From Gibbula magus (Eukaryota; Mollusca; Gastropoda; Trochida; Trochidae): a stretch of DNA of 64,000 bases. Made by a program: the position numbers and the translations under genes. Below the pieces are notes generated by a model, which was not told the origin of the DNA, searched no databases, and was given only the letters and a program-made list of their open reading frames with translations. Below are positions 11,176 to 23,759 of the stretch, one piece after another. The stretch lies in NCBI GenBank assembly GCA_936450465.1, contig OW388292.1, forward strand, positions 29,772,368 to 29,836,367, given 5' to 3'. Position 1 is the stretch's first letter. Each line of letters starts with the position of its first letter.

Positions 11176-11486
11176 CCTTCATTCAGTCAATAACTTTACG
11201 ACCATGGCAGTAAGAGCAATGCACCGAATGAGCTTAATCCAGCAGTAATTGTGAATAAATCTTTCCAAACATTAACCCTCTACAGGCTGGAGTAGGAACA
11301 TTGTGGTACACCTCATTATTCTCTAACAGATGGTAAACTAACTTTAAGGATTTTTAAAAGCTTGATCAGACTTATGTTTCTTCATTTGACCACTGAACAA
11401 CTTCTACATGCTAAATTCAATGTAACAAATGATATAGAAAGGTAGAAAAGCATGTGTGACATCAGAAGAATGACTGGGCATATTGG

Positions 11487-11592
11487 TGCAAGGTACCTCC
11501 CCACAAAAATTTCAACTTTAGGGTCAGGTAGTTCTGGAGGAGAATTGGAGGGACACAGGCCAATGCAATATTAGGTCTGATGAGCTAAAAGT
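11487..11592. repeat. Dispersed repeat, copy A
   Basis: The segment with CAAGGTACCTCCCCACAAAA and TCTGATGAGCTAAAA is matched by 55249-55387 (CAAGGTACTTCCCTACAAAA ... CCTGATGAGCTAAAA). The family is unknown. Confidence 0.55.
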
Positions 11593-11692
11593 ACCAAATG
11601 TTACATGAAAAGTTACGAAAAGGTACAGGAAATGAACAAGCATGAAAAGATTTAAAGGAGGTTTCGGTGTACGTAATATACTCACTCCTTCA

Positions 11693-11776
11693 TCGTGTAT
11701 TTTCACAATAAATTATCAAGAAAATCTTTCTGTTCTTAAGAATACCACTTCTTAATGCCCTTCAAAGACTTGAACT
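11693..11776 (+). mobile_element. Degenerate copy of the PLE-like terminus at 9.6 kb
   Basis: TTTTCACAATAAATTATCAA and AAATCTTTCTGTTCTT ... ATGCCCTTCAAAGACTTGAAC align with 9645-9725. The hammerhead-like core is not preserved here. Confidence 0.5.
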
Positions 11777-12684
11777 TAAAAACCCTTTGAGCTGCACAAG
11801 AAACTGGCAGAGCAGATAATCTTGAACAAGTTTTAGTAGACCAAGGTAACAGAATTTCTTCTCTATATTTATCAACTCTACGGTAATCTATGAACACATT
11901 CCAGTGAAACTGTATCTGAGAACTGTTTGCAATGGGGGGTGTTTCCCCGAAACTCGATCAATAAAATCAGTGGAAGTAGAAGCTCCACAACTCCGAAGTG
12001 TTTGGAATGTTATCTGTGTCGACATCAGTGGCAGCCATCTGTGTTCCGCTAATGTCACTGAACAAGTCTTTTTACTGTAGTGATATTGTTCATCCTTGAA
12101 GGAAGCTGTTACTTATACACACTGGGTTTGCAAACTCAAAACAACTTATCAATTCCTCACAAAGATATTTTTGTTGTCTGATTTTGACAGGATTATCATC
12201 TGTGACTACTGAAAACAACTTACAATACATATTTCATTTTTTATAAGCGAACAATCCTAGAATTAAATTTCATCTAAAATATTTTCCTCAAAACAAGTAT
12301 TTGCTACTTTCAAGGCAATTTTCCGTCTGCTAATGATGAATTTAGTCAGACACATTCACTAGTTAGTATCATATGGTCAGAAGCTGATAGCAAAGGAAAT
12401 TACATCATCTCTGTACTCAATATAAAATTAGACTGTGACCATTCTCATGAACATGTGAGAATATAAATCTAAATTTATGGGACGATCCTGTCAATTGTCA
12501 GTACCTAGGGTCTAATCATATAAAATCCTAGGTCAAGGGTCTGAATCTGAGAGGAAAATCAGTTGGAGAAATAAACTTATCTTTGTACTTCAATAGATCT
12601 GAGTATGAAAAGTCACATGGTTCTAAAATTAATGTCTGAAGCTTGGATCTGAATCCATGTCTAGATCTAGAGAATTCACCAAGG

Positions 12685-13015
12685 GTGTGAAGGTGCCATC
12701 TGAGTCTAGGTCTTGAGTCTAGGTCTACATCTGCAGATGTAAAGGTGCCATCTGATCTAGGTCTTGAGTCTAGGACTACATCTGCAGATGTAAAGGTGCC
12801 ATCTGAGTCGAGGTCTTGAGTCAAGGTCTACATCTGCAGATGTAAAGGTGCCATCTGATCTAGGTCTTGAGTCTAGGTCTACATCTGCAGATGTAAAGGT
12901 GCCATCTGATCTAGGTCTTGAGTCTAGGACTACATCTGCAGATGTAAAGGTGCCATCTGAGTCGAGGTCTTGAGTCAAGGTCTACGTCTGCAGATGTAAA
13001 GGTGCCATCTGAATC
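12685..13015. repeat. 51-53-bp minisatellite with an internal palindrome
   Basis: About seven units built from AGGTGCCATCTGATCTAGG, TCTTGAGTCTAGG and the perfect 14-bp palindrome ACATCTGCAGATGT. Units begin near 12691, 12742, 12795, 12848, 12898, 12949 and 13001. Units vary between GATC and GAGTC and between GGTCTAC and GGACTAC. Minus-strand frames at 12528-12824 and 12757-12978 read a 17-residue repeat and are by-products. Confidence 0.9.
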
Positions 13016-13019
13016 TGCA

Positions 13020-15470
13020 GAATATTCTAGGGTCTCAAGAGTCAGAGAAAGAAATCCCCCCTGTACTGCAGAGATGAGCCTGGATGGATCTCATGAATCT
13101 TTCACAATGCACCAGGTGAGTCTGTGGGAACTGTTACTTATCCTGGGGCTATATTTATCACCATGAAACTTCCCATGTGTTTTATATAAATAAACTCGTG
13201 ACCCAGAGAAGGTGAAAGTAAACTTCCCAGTAGGATTGTGGTAAAAAGCTTGTGACTCGTGTGGTACTTGACTATTTTGAGGAATTCTTCGGTTTCGTTT
13301 AGGAAAAAAGCCTTTGATTTTATTTTTAAAATGATTTTTTATATGGGAATCACAAAGAATTCAAATAATTTAAGGAAGATCTGGCTTGATTATTTCTGAT
13401 TTTTAAAATGTTCACAATGTTGTCCAAAAATTAAATCTATAATTGAATGATTTATTATAAATGTTCAACAGGATATATGGAAGAAATTATGATTTGATCA
13501 TATCACTCTGTTACACCTGTCGGCCCAAGAATATGCAGGGATAGCCTATAGATAGCCATTGGCTGGTGATTCCTGTAAATAAGCAACTAGGAATACTGTG
13601 TCACTAACTAAAGCAACATCTTAGTATTTTATAACCTGTTTTGCTGAGAAGAATTGCTAAGTATCTACCTGCTATATAGAGCTGTCGATCATGTTTTTAT
13701 AACCTGCTTTGCTGACAACCCTGCACACCAAGTACAAAGAGAGCTATATATATATATATATAGAGCTGGTGATAATGTTTTTATACACCAGCTACCTGTT
13801 CTTATCAACGACCTCGATAATTTTTCAGGAAGTGTTACGCTGGGCGAGATAAGTGTGGTCTAAAGATTCATACTGATAAAACCAGTGTACACGTCCTTCA
13901 ACACTGGCTCTCACACTCACAACTTACTCAATAGGCATTCATAATATAATATACAGCTAGCTGTGGTTCAGTTGGAACGTCTCGTTTGTTGAGTTTGTCT
14001 AGTAATGGTGCCATGTTTAACTATGTATAGTCACCTGAACTTGAACATTATCTATACAGTCTTTGAATTTGTGTTTTGCACCTTGAAAGCAGTTTTTTGT
14101 CACAAAGAGTAACAATTCATTTGAAAAAGCATATAAACAACAAACAACAGAAAAGAGAAAAGAGACCACAAAGATACTCTCGGACACCTGACAGGGTTGA
14201 TACATCTTAATACAAAAGTATATAAGCATCCATCACAGATGAATATCCTTATAACATATTCCAAAATTTAAAAGTAAAATCACTATAACATTCCAAAACA
14301 ACATGAAATATATACGGTAAAGGTTACAACTATCCTTCAAAAACTTCAAAAACAAATCTGAGATGACACACGTTGTAATTATCATACAAACATGAACGCT
14401 CATAGAGATAAAAAGAATTAATGCATATGTACCGACAATACCTCCACAGCTTCCTCACACAAAATGTCACACGCCAACACGGTCGTTATGTCGTGATTAA
14501 CATCAAAATGTCCCGTAAGTCCAAGAAGGCTACTGTGGTATCCATAAACGATAAATATGAGAGAAAATCAAACATCTTTCAATGGTATAGTTCCAGGTAA
14601 ACATCTTAATGACCATATCTACCTGTGACGAGAATCTCAGACAGGTGTCGCCACCTGGTGACTCATTCTGATAACCTCTCGCAAAACAATCGCAGAATAT
14701 TTATTTTTCCCCTCGGTATCTCACAGATAATGAGGGGAAGTTGACAAGGGTGTTTATTTTATCCTTGACTATAGAAGGATCACATATTGTAACTGGAAGT
14801 TATCTGTATGAATGGTTATTTGTCCCCTCCTAGAAATGTCTTTCCTCACTAAGCTCAGGTTAACACTAACTTTGTGAAAGTACTTAGCAAATCTGATTGA
14901 CGTTTGACAGCACAAAAATACACCCCAAATTTGGTGAATACCAAAAAAAACCCAGAACAAACAAAGAATGCTGTTAAAAGGTACATTTCTGAAACCCCTA
15001 GATCAAACTAGACTTGTGTTTCTGCACAATCATATTATTTCTACAGTTTTGTTTGTCCTTTATCATAGGGGTATTCATATTTTACTAACCTGACATATTT
15101 TTCGCTATCTTAAATATCATACTTTGATAATTGTTACAAAAGATTGTCATGTTTTTTCATGTTTTTAAAATTTGTATAGTCCATGTATTAGCCATGAAAT
15201 AGAACATTTGCTCCTTTAAGGACAACAGGAATATGTACATAGTTTACGATTGACAGATTTATAGTATCTCTCGACATACCTTAATATAGGCGTAATAGGG
15301 GCAATAATTACATTGATTATGGTAGTCTTCCATTATCATGCTTAATTAGAAGTATTGACAAGAAACGTATTATTTCCTGCTGGAATATGGATGGACTACA
15401 AACACTATCAGAAGGAAGACAATAACATTATAAATTTTGTGTCACATTTGAAACTTCATTCCTCTAACTT
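13020..15470. other. Non-coding stretch with small local repeats
   Basis: No gene is supported. A local duplication around 13673-13720 and 13757-13790 shares TATATAGAGCTG and ATGTTTTTATA, with a (TA)n tract between (13745-13762). The rest shows no recognised structure. Confidence 0.4.
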
Positions 15471-15476
15471 TCATAA

Positions 15477-15535
15477 CCGAGTGAGGGAGTTATTGTTTAA
15501 CGCTTCTTGGGCAGCCATTACCGGCGAGTATAACT
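15477..15535. mobile_element. SINE tail fragment
   Basis: GAGTGAGGGAGTTATTGTTT and AACGCTTCTTGGGCAGCC match the fragments at 6920 and 42074. Degenerate relic. Confidence 0.45.
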
Positions 15536-15670
15536 TCTAGAACTTCCTTAGAACCTGTTTATAGAATGATCGCATTTTAATTTTTTAATGCTGAAAGACG
15601 AAAGAGTGTTCAATCAATGCAATGAAGTATCAATGTAAAAGGTAAATCTAATATATCCTTTTAATGCTAA

Positions 15671-15745
15671 ACCAGTGGCGGATGCAGGGGGGTCGAGGGG
15701 GTCCGGACACCTTTTCCATTGGTGGACCCCCCCCCCCCCCTCAAA
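15671..15745. repeat. Repeat fragment with a long poly-C run
   Basis: AACCAGTGGCGGATGCAGGG leads into GTCCGGACACC and, at about 15726-15740, an uninterrupted C run of about 15. The ACCAGTGGCGGA motif appears reverse-complemented at about 26723-26734 (TCCGCCACTGGT), so this is probably the end of a dispersed transposon. Confidence 0.4.
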
Positions 15746-15749
15746 ATTC

Positions 15750-18700
15750 CTGGACCCATCTAAACTCATTGTCATTTTTCATGGTTTTAGTACAAGGGTT
15801 AATTTGAGCTAAAATAGTTTTGAGCTATAAATGTTTTTGCTTATCATAAATTTGTTTAAGTCACTTCATAAACCCGAGGGCAGGACATGAGGAAAGTGAT
15901 TCACACATCAACTTCAACTGTTATTATGAGGCAGTAATTATCTCGTGTTAGAAAGAGACTCTGAGAATATAATACCCAGAATATGTATTAAGTTTAATCC
16001 ATATCCCTTTTGTGTTCATGTACAGTTTGTAAATAGAGATTAAACGCACCATAATGAACAACTAACTGGAGGGAGTGACGGTCACAGCCAGGCTATAACA
16101 GTTGATTTGTTGGTTTGTCTTCTATTCAATTATCATGTCCCTCTTATTGGTAATACACATTTTCATTTACACATATTTCACATTAACCTTTATAAACATT
16201 ATATAAGGGGAAATTATAAGTTCCTTAGCTATTTTACTCATACAATTTTATGAAGAATAACTGACTGTTCATTTGTGTATCTTCAAAGCAATACAAATAT
16301 GATGGTGACAAAATTAAATCGTTTCACATTTAGCCAAATTATCCTATTGTCTGAGTATTGTGATGAGCATACCACTGTCCTACATAGTGTATCCCCTTTA
16401 CCAGCAGCCCAAGTAACAAAACTGCATGAAAAACTTTCATATTTTACTCTCCAAAGAGCTCCAAAATACATTTAAAACAGTCATATTCTATAGAAGTTGG
16501 TTACCTTCTTTAAGTAATTTTCCTAAATTTCTTCTGGCCTTAATCTTGTATTCTTCACTTGAATACATACTCATTCATGTGTATGAATTTAAAAATGTTT
16601 AAGTTTCTACCATTATACAAGCATAGAGAAATGTACAGAAGTATCCATACTTATCAATTATTATATTTTCAACAGCATTAATCAGTTAAGTGAGGAGATC
16701 TTGATACTTCATTCAATAAATGAATGTCATTTGTTTGCACTGTTCTTGGCAACAGGATAAATGGAACATTTGACATTTCTCATAAAATACTATGTATATC
16801 TTGTGAAGTCAAAATCATAATCATATATTTACATGCATGACTCTGCCATTCGCAAACACATAAAATTCTACTTCACTCGATGAAATATATATGGTATGAC
16901 ATGTAAATGTCAAATAACCTCTTACTCAGCGGTAATAATTCAGTGTATTACCAGCATATCATGGATTAAGTATGACGACATAACAAGTAAAAATAATCTC
17001 TACCGTAAGAATGCATATATACTTTGTTGCGTCATTCATATATTGTAATATCCGAGCAATGTCTGAACTTGTCTCTTCACTATATATATATATATATATA
17101 TATAGCGCCACACTTTGTAAATACCTTATGTGAAATCATAACAATCAGCACCTAGCAATCTTTGATCAACAACCTAAACATTGACATATCATATTCCAGA
17201 TGCATGAAAAAACAATCGCCAGTGACAGTGCCAAGAAACTTCACCCTCATATATAGTAACAGTTGTTTATAGATTATCAGCCTTGAAAGGAATTAGGAAA
17301 GACATACATACAAATGAACCAATAGCCTTCCAATTCTCAAGAAATGGTACAAATGGATGGATGGAAGGGCTTAGCTCTATATATGATCCACAACTTCAAA
17401 AGTGGAGATGTACAGAGAATACTATATGACAGTCCATTTAATAACATATTTATTACACAACATGTAATAACATTGTAGATTTTATCTTCAAAGGGTGGGT
17501 AATAAATTATAATACTGAATATACATATCACCTGATATACCAATGTGCACACATATATAGGTACAGCTCACTGTTCACATCACAGGTGGTCAGAATATAT
17601 TATATGTATATATGTATATATATCTGGGTACAGCTCATACCTTGTGTTAATACCGTAAGTAGGTTAGCCAACATGTATGTGTCATGTGACCCACATAAAT
17701 ACAATGACATGCCTTCCGTGAAATGTCTTCAAGACATTCTTTATTTGACAAACGGTAAACGCCTACCGTATGTACAATTTACATTATAACAGTAAATTTC
17801 ATGGTTTGAAAGAAAAGATTATGTTCAAGTCCAAAGTTCATGAAATATATCACAGTTGTGACTCCATAATCCTCACGCAAATTTTGTGATCAATAAAAAT
17901 AATCTATATACCGGTAGGTCTTGTACTGAATATTAAAGTTACAGGGGAGAATGACTACATGTACACAAACTCAGCTTTTGTCTTGTATTATTAACTTGGT
18001 TTGAAAATATATGTCAAAGAATTTAAGAAAAAATAATTATTGATTAAATCTGATATTACAAAATTGGTTCTGATAGAATTCAATATAAAGCCTAATTCAA
18101 TTTTTTCAAATTACGAATCATCAGGTACACAAGTATAAACCAATGCAAAAAGAATAACTGTAATTTAGCAATAGATTGTGGTAAAATAACCATAACTTTT
18201 ATTACCAATGTCTATTTCATAAAACTAAGGCATGAAAAGAGTTTTATTAACTTATTAAGCATTAACAGACTCTCCATTGTTCACAAGTTAAAATCAGAAA
18301 ACTTTTCAACTCAAATGATACAACTCATTTTTCATGGTTCTAAACTGACGATTGAAAGATGTTTCTATGTTAAAAATCTTTGATGATATTTTTCTATGAA
18401 TTATGTAGAGCAATGTTTAAATATATTTAGGAAACAAGAGTAGTCTGTTCCATCATGTGTTTTACAATAAAAGTATGGTTTTGCTCTGAAACAATTATAG
18501 TTAAGGAACGAGGCAGAGTGGCAAGTGGTTTGATGTTGATGATAGGTCAGGGAAAAACTGTGCTTTATTGACAGATGATGCTACTCAATTTATTGTCTAG
18601 AATGTATATTCATTTCATAATGATTTCACCAAAATAAACGTAAACATAGTGAAGCAAATTTTGACGTGAAATGGAAGTTCTCATTCAGGGTCACTTCTAA

Positions 18701-19510
18701 TGACATCTTGTCACTATAGTTGCTTACTTCACAAACCATTGTTACATGATCATGTCACTCAAAAACTACTTTATTGCAGGTTGGTGGTGCCTTTTATCTT
18801 GACCAAAAACATGCTAGAATCTCAAACATCATATTCTATGTAATTATATTTTCGGTGTTCACAGTTCTAATCAAGTTATTGCCCCAATATAACATCTATA
18901 ATCAAATCCGACCACCACCAACCACGACCAAGCCTCTACCTCACACTTACCAATGAATACTAAAATGTAAAGCTACAATGGATAGGAATATATCCTACTC
19001 TGGGTCGGAATAAGGAACCTGGTTACAACACACAATTACGGCATGCAGAGTCTCGACCCTGACTCTTTGCAACTTCGTTAAACGGTTGGCAAGGCTTGTG
19101 GCATGTTCTGGCTTGTAGTTCATTATGAAACAATCAATTTAGGAGTTGAGTTCACCATATCAATCATACATGATTAGATCACAATGCCTCAGTGAAATTC
19201 TCGTTGATTAGGTATCTGGGGGAAACTCTTGGTACCTTGATGCTGTTTCGGAGCATGGACAAATGAATAGAAGCCCAATTCAGTCTAGGATAATACAGTT
19301 ATATCGTATTTGCTCTGATAGACACCCAGGATTCTAACAGCGTAATTTATAAGAGATCCGGTGTCTACTTTTTAAACAGAAGACACAGTCATTAAATTTG
19401 ATGTAACGTAATTTGAGGGAGGAGTAGTATTGACGTCCTGGTGTCCGTTGTTTACGGGAACAAAACTCTCTGTATCTATTAAGGGTTGGAGTATATAAGA
19501 GCAAATATGG
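15750..19510. other. Non-coding stretch
   Basis: AT-rich, with a short (TA)n tract at 17082-17103 and no supported gene. Candidate frames of 60-70 codons (for example 16275-16475, open on both strands) carry no recognisable features. Confidence 0.35.

Positions 19511-19512
<2 letters not shown>

Positions 19513-19572
<60 letters not shown>
19513..19572. repeat. (TA)n microsatellite, about 30 repeats
   Basis: Pure TA tract abutting the left inverted arm of the PLE insertion. Confidence 0.95.
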
Positions 19573-19575
<3 letters not shown>

Positions 19576-19816
19576 AAGAGTAAACATCAGATGGTTTTGA
19601 CTGGATCAATCTTCTTTAATACAATACGATGAGCTCATTTCGACCCTTATATCGGTCTTTTCAAGTATGGTTAACATTTGGAAGATTGCATATTTATGTA
19701 TGAACAAAAACAATAGCATGTTGTAATGCTCAACATCTTAACACGTAAATGTATTGACACCAAAATCAGTCATTGTCTTTCAATCATGTTCGTGAATTGC
19801 CTCGAGGTCTTCAATT
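19573..19816 (-). repeat. Left arm of PLE inverted repeat (3' terminus in sense)
   Basis: This arm of about 244 bp appears identical, apart from a 1-bp difference at its inner end, to the reverse complement of 20258-20502. Relative to the minus-strand GIY-YIG frame it is the 3' untranslated region. Read on the minus strand it contains CTTGAAAAGACC, a short hairpin and GGGTCGAAATGAGCTC, a degenerate hammerhead-like arrangement. Then comes ATTAAAGAAGATTGATCC, and the element ends at the (TA)n tract. Confidence 0.85.
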
Positions 19817-19923
19817 GGGTGTCACTCCAGGACAATGAGGTCTCTGAGGGTTAACGAGTTCATTGTGTGTCCTTGATTACATGTAAAACAATGGAGTCGT
19901 AATCAATCAATTTCTCGTGTGAA

Positions 19924-20349
19924 TTAACTGTTCAGTGATGGGCAATATTTATTTATGAAAAATGTTTCTTTAGTCTCTAATGTTAAATTTGTAATTTGTG
20001 AATTGGAGAATAATTTATAAAATGGAAAAATAAGAAAGTTTCCATTGTTGCAGTCTGCTATATGTTTACTAATTTTTAGGTGACGGAGATTAGGATTATT
20101 GATTTGCTGTTTGTGAACTCGTACCCTAGCTTGAAGGTTGGAAGTTTGTCCAATATAAGTGAGATTGCATTTCGGACAGAGGATTGCGTATATTACATTT
20201 TTAGATTTGCAATTCATGTTGTGTTTAACAATAAAATGTTGTCCATTTTCAAATTGGAATTGGAAGACCTCGAGGCAATTCACGAACATGATTGAAAGAC
20301 AATGACTGATTTTGGTGTCAATACATTTACGTGTTAAGATGTTGAGCAT
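19924..20349 (-). pseudogene. Penelope-like element GIY-YIG endonuclease fragment
   Basis: The frame encodes the C-terminal endonuclease domain of a Penelope-like retroelement. VIYAILCPKCNLTYIGQT supplies the GIY-YIG core (here IYA...YIG). LQARVRVHKQ has the expected catalytic-region arginine and histidine, and ETKETFFINKYCPSLNS the conserved glutamate region. The paired cysteines just before YIG are typical of PLE proteins. The first 31 residues (to about 20257) are translated from the inverted right arm and are not original protein. The reverse transcriptase domain is absent, so this is a 5'-truncated copy. In intact PLEs the domain nicks target DNA for retrotransposition. Confidence 0.85.
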
Positions 20350-20502
20350 TACAACATGCTATTGTTTTTGTTCATACATAAATATGCAATCTTCCAAATG
20401 TTAACCATACTTGAAAAGACCGATATAAGGGTCGAAATGAGCTCATCGTATTGTATTAAAGAAGATTGATCCAGTCAAAACCATCTGATGTTTACTCTTT
20501 TC
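20258..20502 (+). repeat. Right arm of PLE inverted repeat (inverted copy of the 3' terminus)
   Basis: Mirror copy of 19573-19816, placed where the truncated 5' part of the element should be. Inverted or direct terminal repeats (pLTRs) and 5' truncation are known for PLEs. The near-perfect identity suggests a recent insertion or gene conversion. Confidence 0.85.
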
Positions 20503-20539
20503 TATATATAACCTTACTTCACGTGAGAAGCAATTCATC

Positions 20540-20654
<115 letters not shown>

Positions 20655-20659
20655 TATCC

Positions 20660-21775
20660 TTTTACCACTGACATGTGCTCTGGAGATACAAAGAGAAAGA
20701 GATTGAATTAGATCATAAGAGTTTGTTCGTTCTATTAATTTCAATCCCCAAACCGGTTGACTTGACATTGATAAGCCATTGTTTACCGCAGAATTAAAGA
20801 ATTAAAATTTGTTAGCAAAGGGAATATCCTGGTTACGGGAGAGGGAGGATGGCATATAACAATACTAGCAGGTAAACAATTCATGCTCATTCAAAAAATT
20901 GGACTTTAGAATTAGATAAAACAAACTTTTGAATAATAAACCGATGATCTATTAAGTTTGTTTGGATAAATCTAGATTTCTAAGCACTGTCATGGAATAA
21001 AGAATTTCAAAACCTCATTCATTGAATGTAGCAGAACTCTTTGTTTTTATCTTGATCATAATTATTTTGCTTACAACAAATCATAAATATATACATTACA
21101 TAAATTGCAAAGGCGAGAGAATACACATGACAACATGGACTATGAATAGAGTCCCTGGTTGAAGTATCCCTCTGGAAGTAAACGTGCATCCATATTGTGT
21201 AGCTGGACACAAAACCCAAACTGCAACTAACACCGAGAGAGCACTTGTATACATGAATGTGTTTTCCTGGTGGATACACTGATGCGTCCTTTACATTTGA
21301 AGATAAGTTGAACTGAGTCAACAATACAGAGTACACATTGCCGTACCTGCGAGTTTTCTAGAATATTAATTATGTGGGGCATGATGGCATTAGGGGCTCC
21401 ACATCAGGTATGTCTACTCAAACAGTAAAGAACTAGAACTTCCTTGATTAAAGGTTCAGATAAACCAAGATGAATTTAGACTATTTCACAACACATGGGC
21501 CAGTGTATAGAGGTAAACACACCTGATTCATATCCAGACTTCCCACTTCACTCGACTTCAAACTAACAATAGGCACATCTATGAGTGATGATTACGATGT
21601 ACACTAAATATAACAGTATTTCACAACATCATGAAACACTAAATAAAAGAAAAAATCAGAATGATGTCAGAGCTGTTTCAGTTTTTCCATTGAGTCAAAT
21701 TTCAGTGCTTTTCATTTATAATAAGAGCAAGAAAACCACCATCAACAACTGGTGCTTCCTTTTAATTCGAAGATA
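20660..21775. other. Non-coding stretch, nothing recognised
   Basis: AT-rich, with no supported gene, RNA or repeat. The 105-codon minus-strand frame at 21019-21336 has no recognisable domain. Confidence 0.4.
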
Positions 21776-22136
21776 TTAAAGGGGCAGTAGCATGTTTTTC
21801 GCAAATTTTATTTTTTTAAATTTCCCATTTATAATGATAGTTTATGTCATTTATATTTACCTTAGAGGATAAAACATCTAATTACAAAGACCAATTATCT
21901 GTAGTGGTAATAACGGTGTAGCGTATTATAAAGCTAAATTGCATGGCGGCCATTTTATTGCGAACACATTTAATTATTTCGAATGACAAAAACAATTCCC
22001 ATGGCTTTACCGAACCATGTATACTCATTCTCTAACTTGATTTTTTTGAGAGAAGGGTGTTTTACTATTGGTTACATTATTTTTCAAATACTTCATCAAA
22101 TTATTTGAACCAAAAAACGTGCTACTGTCCCTTTAA
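21776..22136. mobile_element. TTAA-flanked MITE, copy 1
   Basis: TTAA at each end, then AGGGGCAGTAGCATGTTTTT inside the left end and the inverted CGTGCTACTGTCCCT inside the right end. The body is about 350 bp and non-coding. A TTAA target site suggests a piggyBac-type or related transposase in trans. A second copy lies at 23391-23753. Confidence 0.8.
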
Positions 22137-22758
22137 GTCACAATACTGCAGGTTACACAAAGCTTTACTGCTAGTTGAACAGAATATTTAACAGTTCAGC
22201 TTCATTTGTTCCTACCTTCCTTCTAATTTTTTAATTCAAAATAAGATAGGAAGAAAATCACCATCAACAAATGTTTTCTTTGTATAGAGTATATATGAAC
22301 ATTGTTTCATTGTAACATGTCTTGAAATCTTACAAACTCGTTTCTCTCTTATTTCGATATAGACTTTGTTGGTCATGTCACTGCATCCTTCAGTGGATCC
22401 AGATATAAACCTTATGACTCCCAACACATCCAACATATATTTCTAAAGTTCTTTTTTTAATTTCAGAGCTCATATGCTAGTCTAGTCATGATTTTGCTCA
22501 TGATTGTAATTGCAAGCGCTGTCTAACAGAGTGGAACCAGCTTAGCATGCATCGGTGGTGTCTTTAATTGGACAGAGTAAATGAACTGTGACAGAGGTAC
22601 AACAATATTGATTCTACTAACATAGGTTAAAATATAGAAATATAGTTAGAGTGTCATATTACGTTAGTTAATGTAGATATGAAAAAATATATATACATTC
22701 AAAATATCAATATCTAATAGGTATATGATCATAAGATTCCCATTCTGGAAACAACAGA

Positions 22759-23046
22759 GGTGAAGTGAGGTGAATTGTGGTTTAATGCCGCTTTCAAGAG
22801 TATTTCACTTACATCACGGCTGCTAGTATTATGGCAGGGAGAAAGCCTGTGTGGTTATGCATTGCGGTGAAACCTGCGAGCATCGGCTGGAACTAGCGAA
22901 CCATGGGTGGTACTACACTGAAATTCAGTGTAGCATTGCACCCAAACTTACTGCGGCAGACAAAATTGCCGTGCCCCTGGCAGGATTCGAACCCCGGATC
23001 TCTTGATCCGAAGCTGAACGCGCTAACCACTGCGCTATCCGCCCCC
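22759..23046 (-). mobile_element. tRNA-derived SINE, copy 2 (complete head)
   Basis: The best-preserved copy in the window. On the minus strand an A box (TAGCGCAGTGGTTAGCGCG) is followed by a B box (GGGGTTCGAATCC) at tRNA-like spacing. The SINE body follows, and then the tail containing GAAAGCGGCATTAAACC. A 14-bp target-site duplication, CTGGAAACAACAGA, occupies 22745-22758 and 23047-23060. The intact Pol III promoter and perfect duplication point to a fairly recent insertion. Confidence 0.9.
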
Positions 23047-23390
23047 CTGGAAACAACAGAAATATCTCTCTCCAAATTAAATTTATTTTAAATCAGGGCA
23101 GTCACTCATGGTACTTACAGCTGAAAATACATGGTTCAGGATTAAAAAAATACCTTGAAAAAACCTTGATACCCTGATGAAAATATTAAAGCACAAAATG
23201 GTGGCCCACAACAAGTTTATAGTGCTTTGACCCCAGATAAGAAAGTACAGCGAGGAAAACAAGCTGGGTGTACAGACATGCACACTGATAGTACACACCG
23301 TCCAGATAGCGGACAGATAGCACACGAATACTTCCTCTTCTCATAATAACATACTTTTTTTCATGGAGCTTTCATTTTTTTATTATCCCT

Positions 23391-23753
23391 TTAAAGGGGC
23401 AGTAGAACGTTCTTTGCTAAATTTACTTTTTTCAAATTTCCTATTTATAATGATAGTTTGTGCCATTTAAATGTACTATAGAGGGTAAAACATCCTATAA
23501 CAAAAATCAAATATCCGTAGTAGTGATAACGGTGTTGCGTATAAAGCAAAAATTGTATGGCGGCCATTTTATTGTGAACACATTTTATTATTTCGAATGA
23601 CAAAAAAGATCCCAATGGCTTTACTGAGCCATGTACACTAATTTTTAACTTGATTTTCTGAAGAGAGAAGGGTGTTTTACGATTGGTGAAATTATTTTTC
23701 AAATACATTTCATTGACTTATTTGTGCAAAAAAATATGCTACTGCACCTTTAA
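23391..23753. mobile_element. TTAA-flanked MITE, copy 2
   Basis: Same family as 21776-22136: TTAA, AGGGGCAGTAGAACGTTC at the left, TATGCTACTGCACCT then TTAA at the right, with internal blocks such as TTTATAATGATAGTTT and ATGGCGGCCATTTTATTG shared. The two copies lie 1.25 kb apart in the same orientation. Confidence 0.8.
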
Positions 23754-23759
23754 AGTGGA

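Noticed and set aside
12528..12978. Frames with repeats of DGTFTSADVDLDSRPRS type
   Set aside because: They arise because the 51-bp minisatellite period is a multiple of three.
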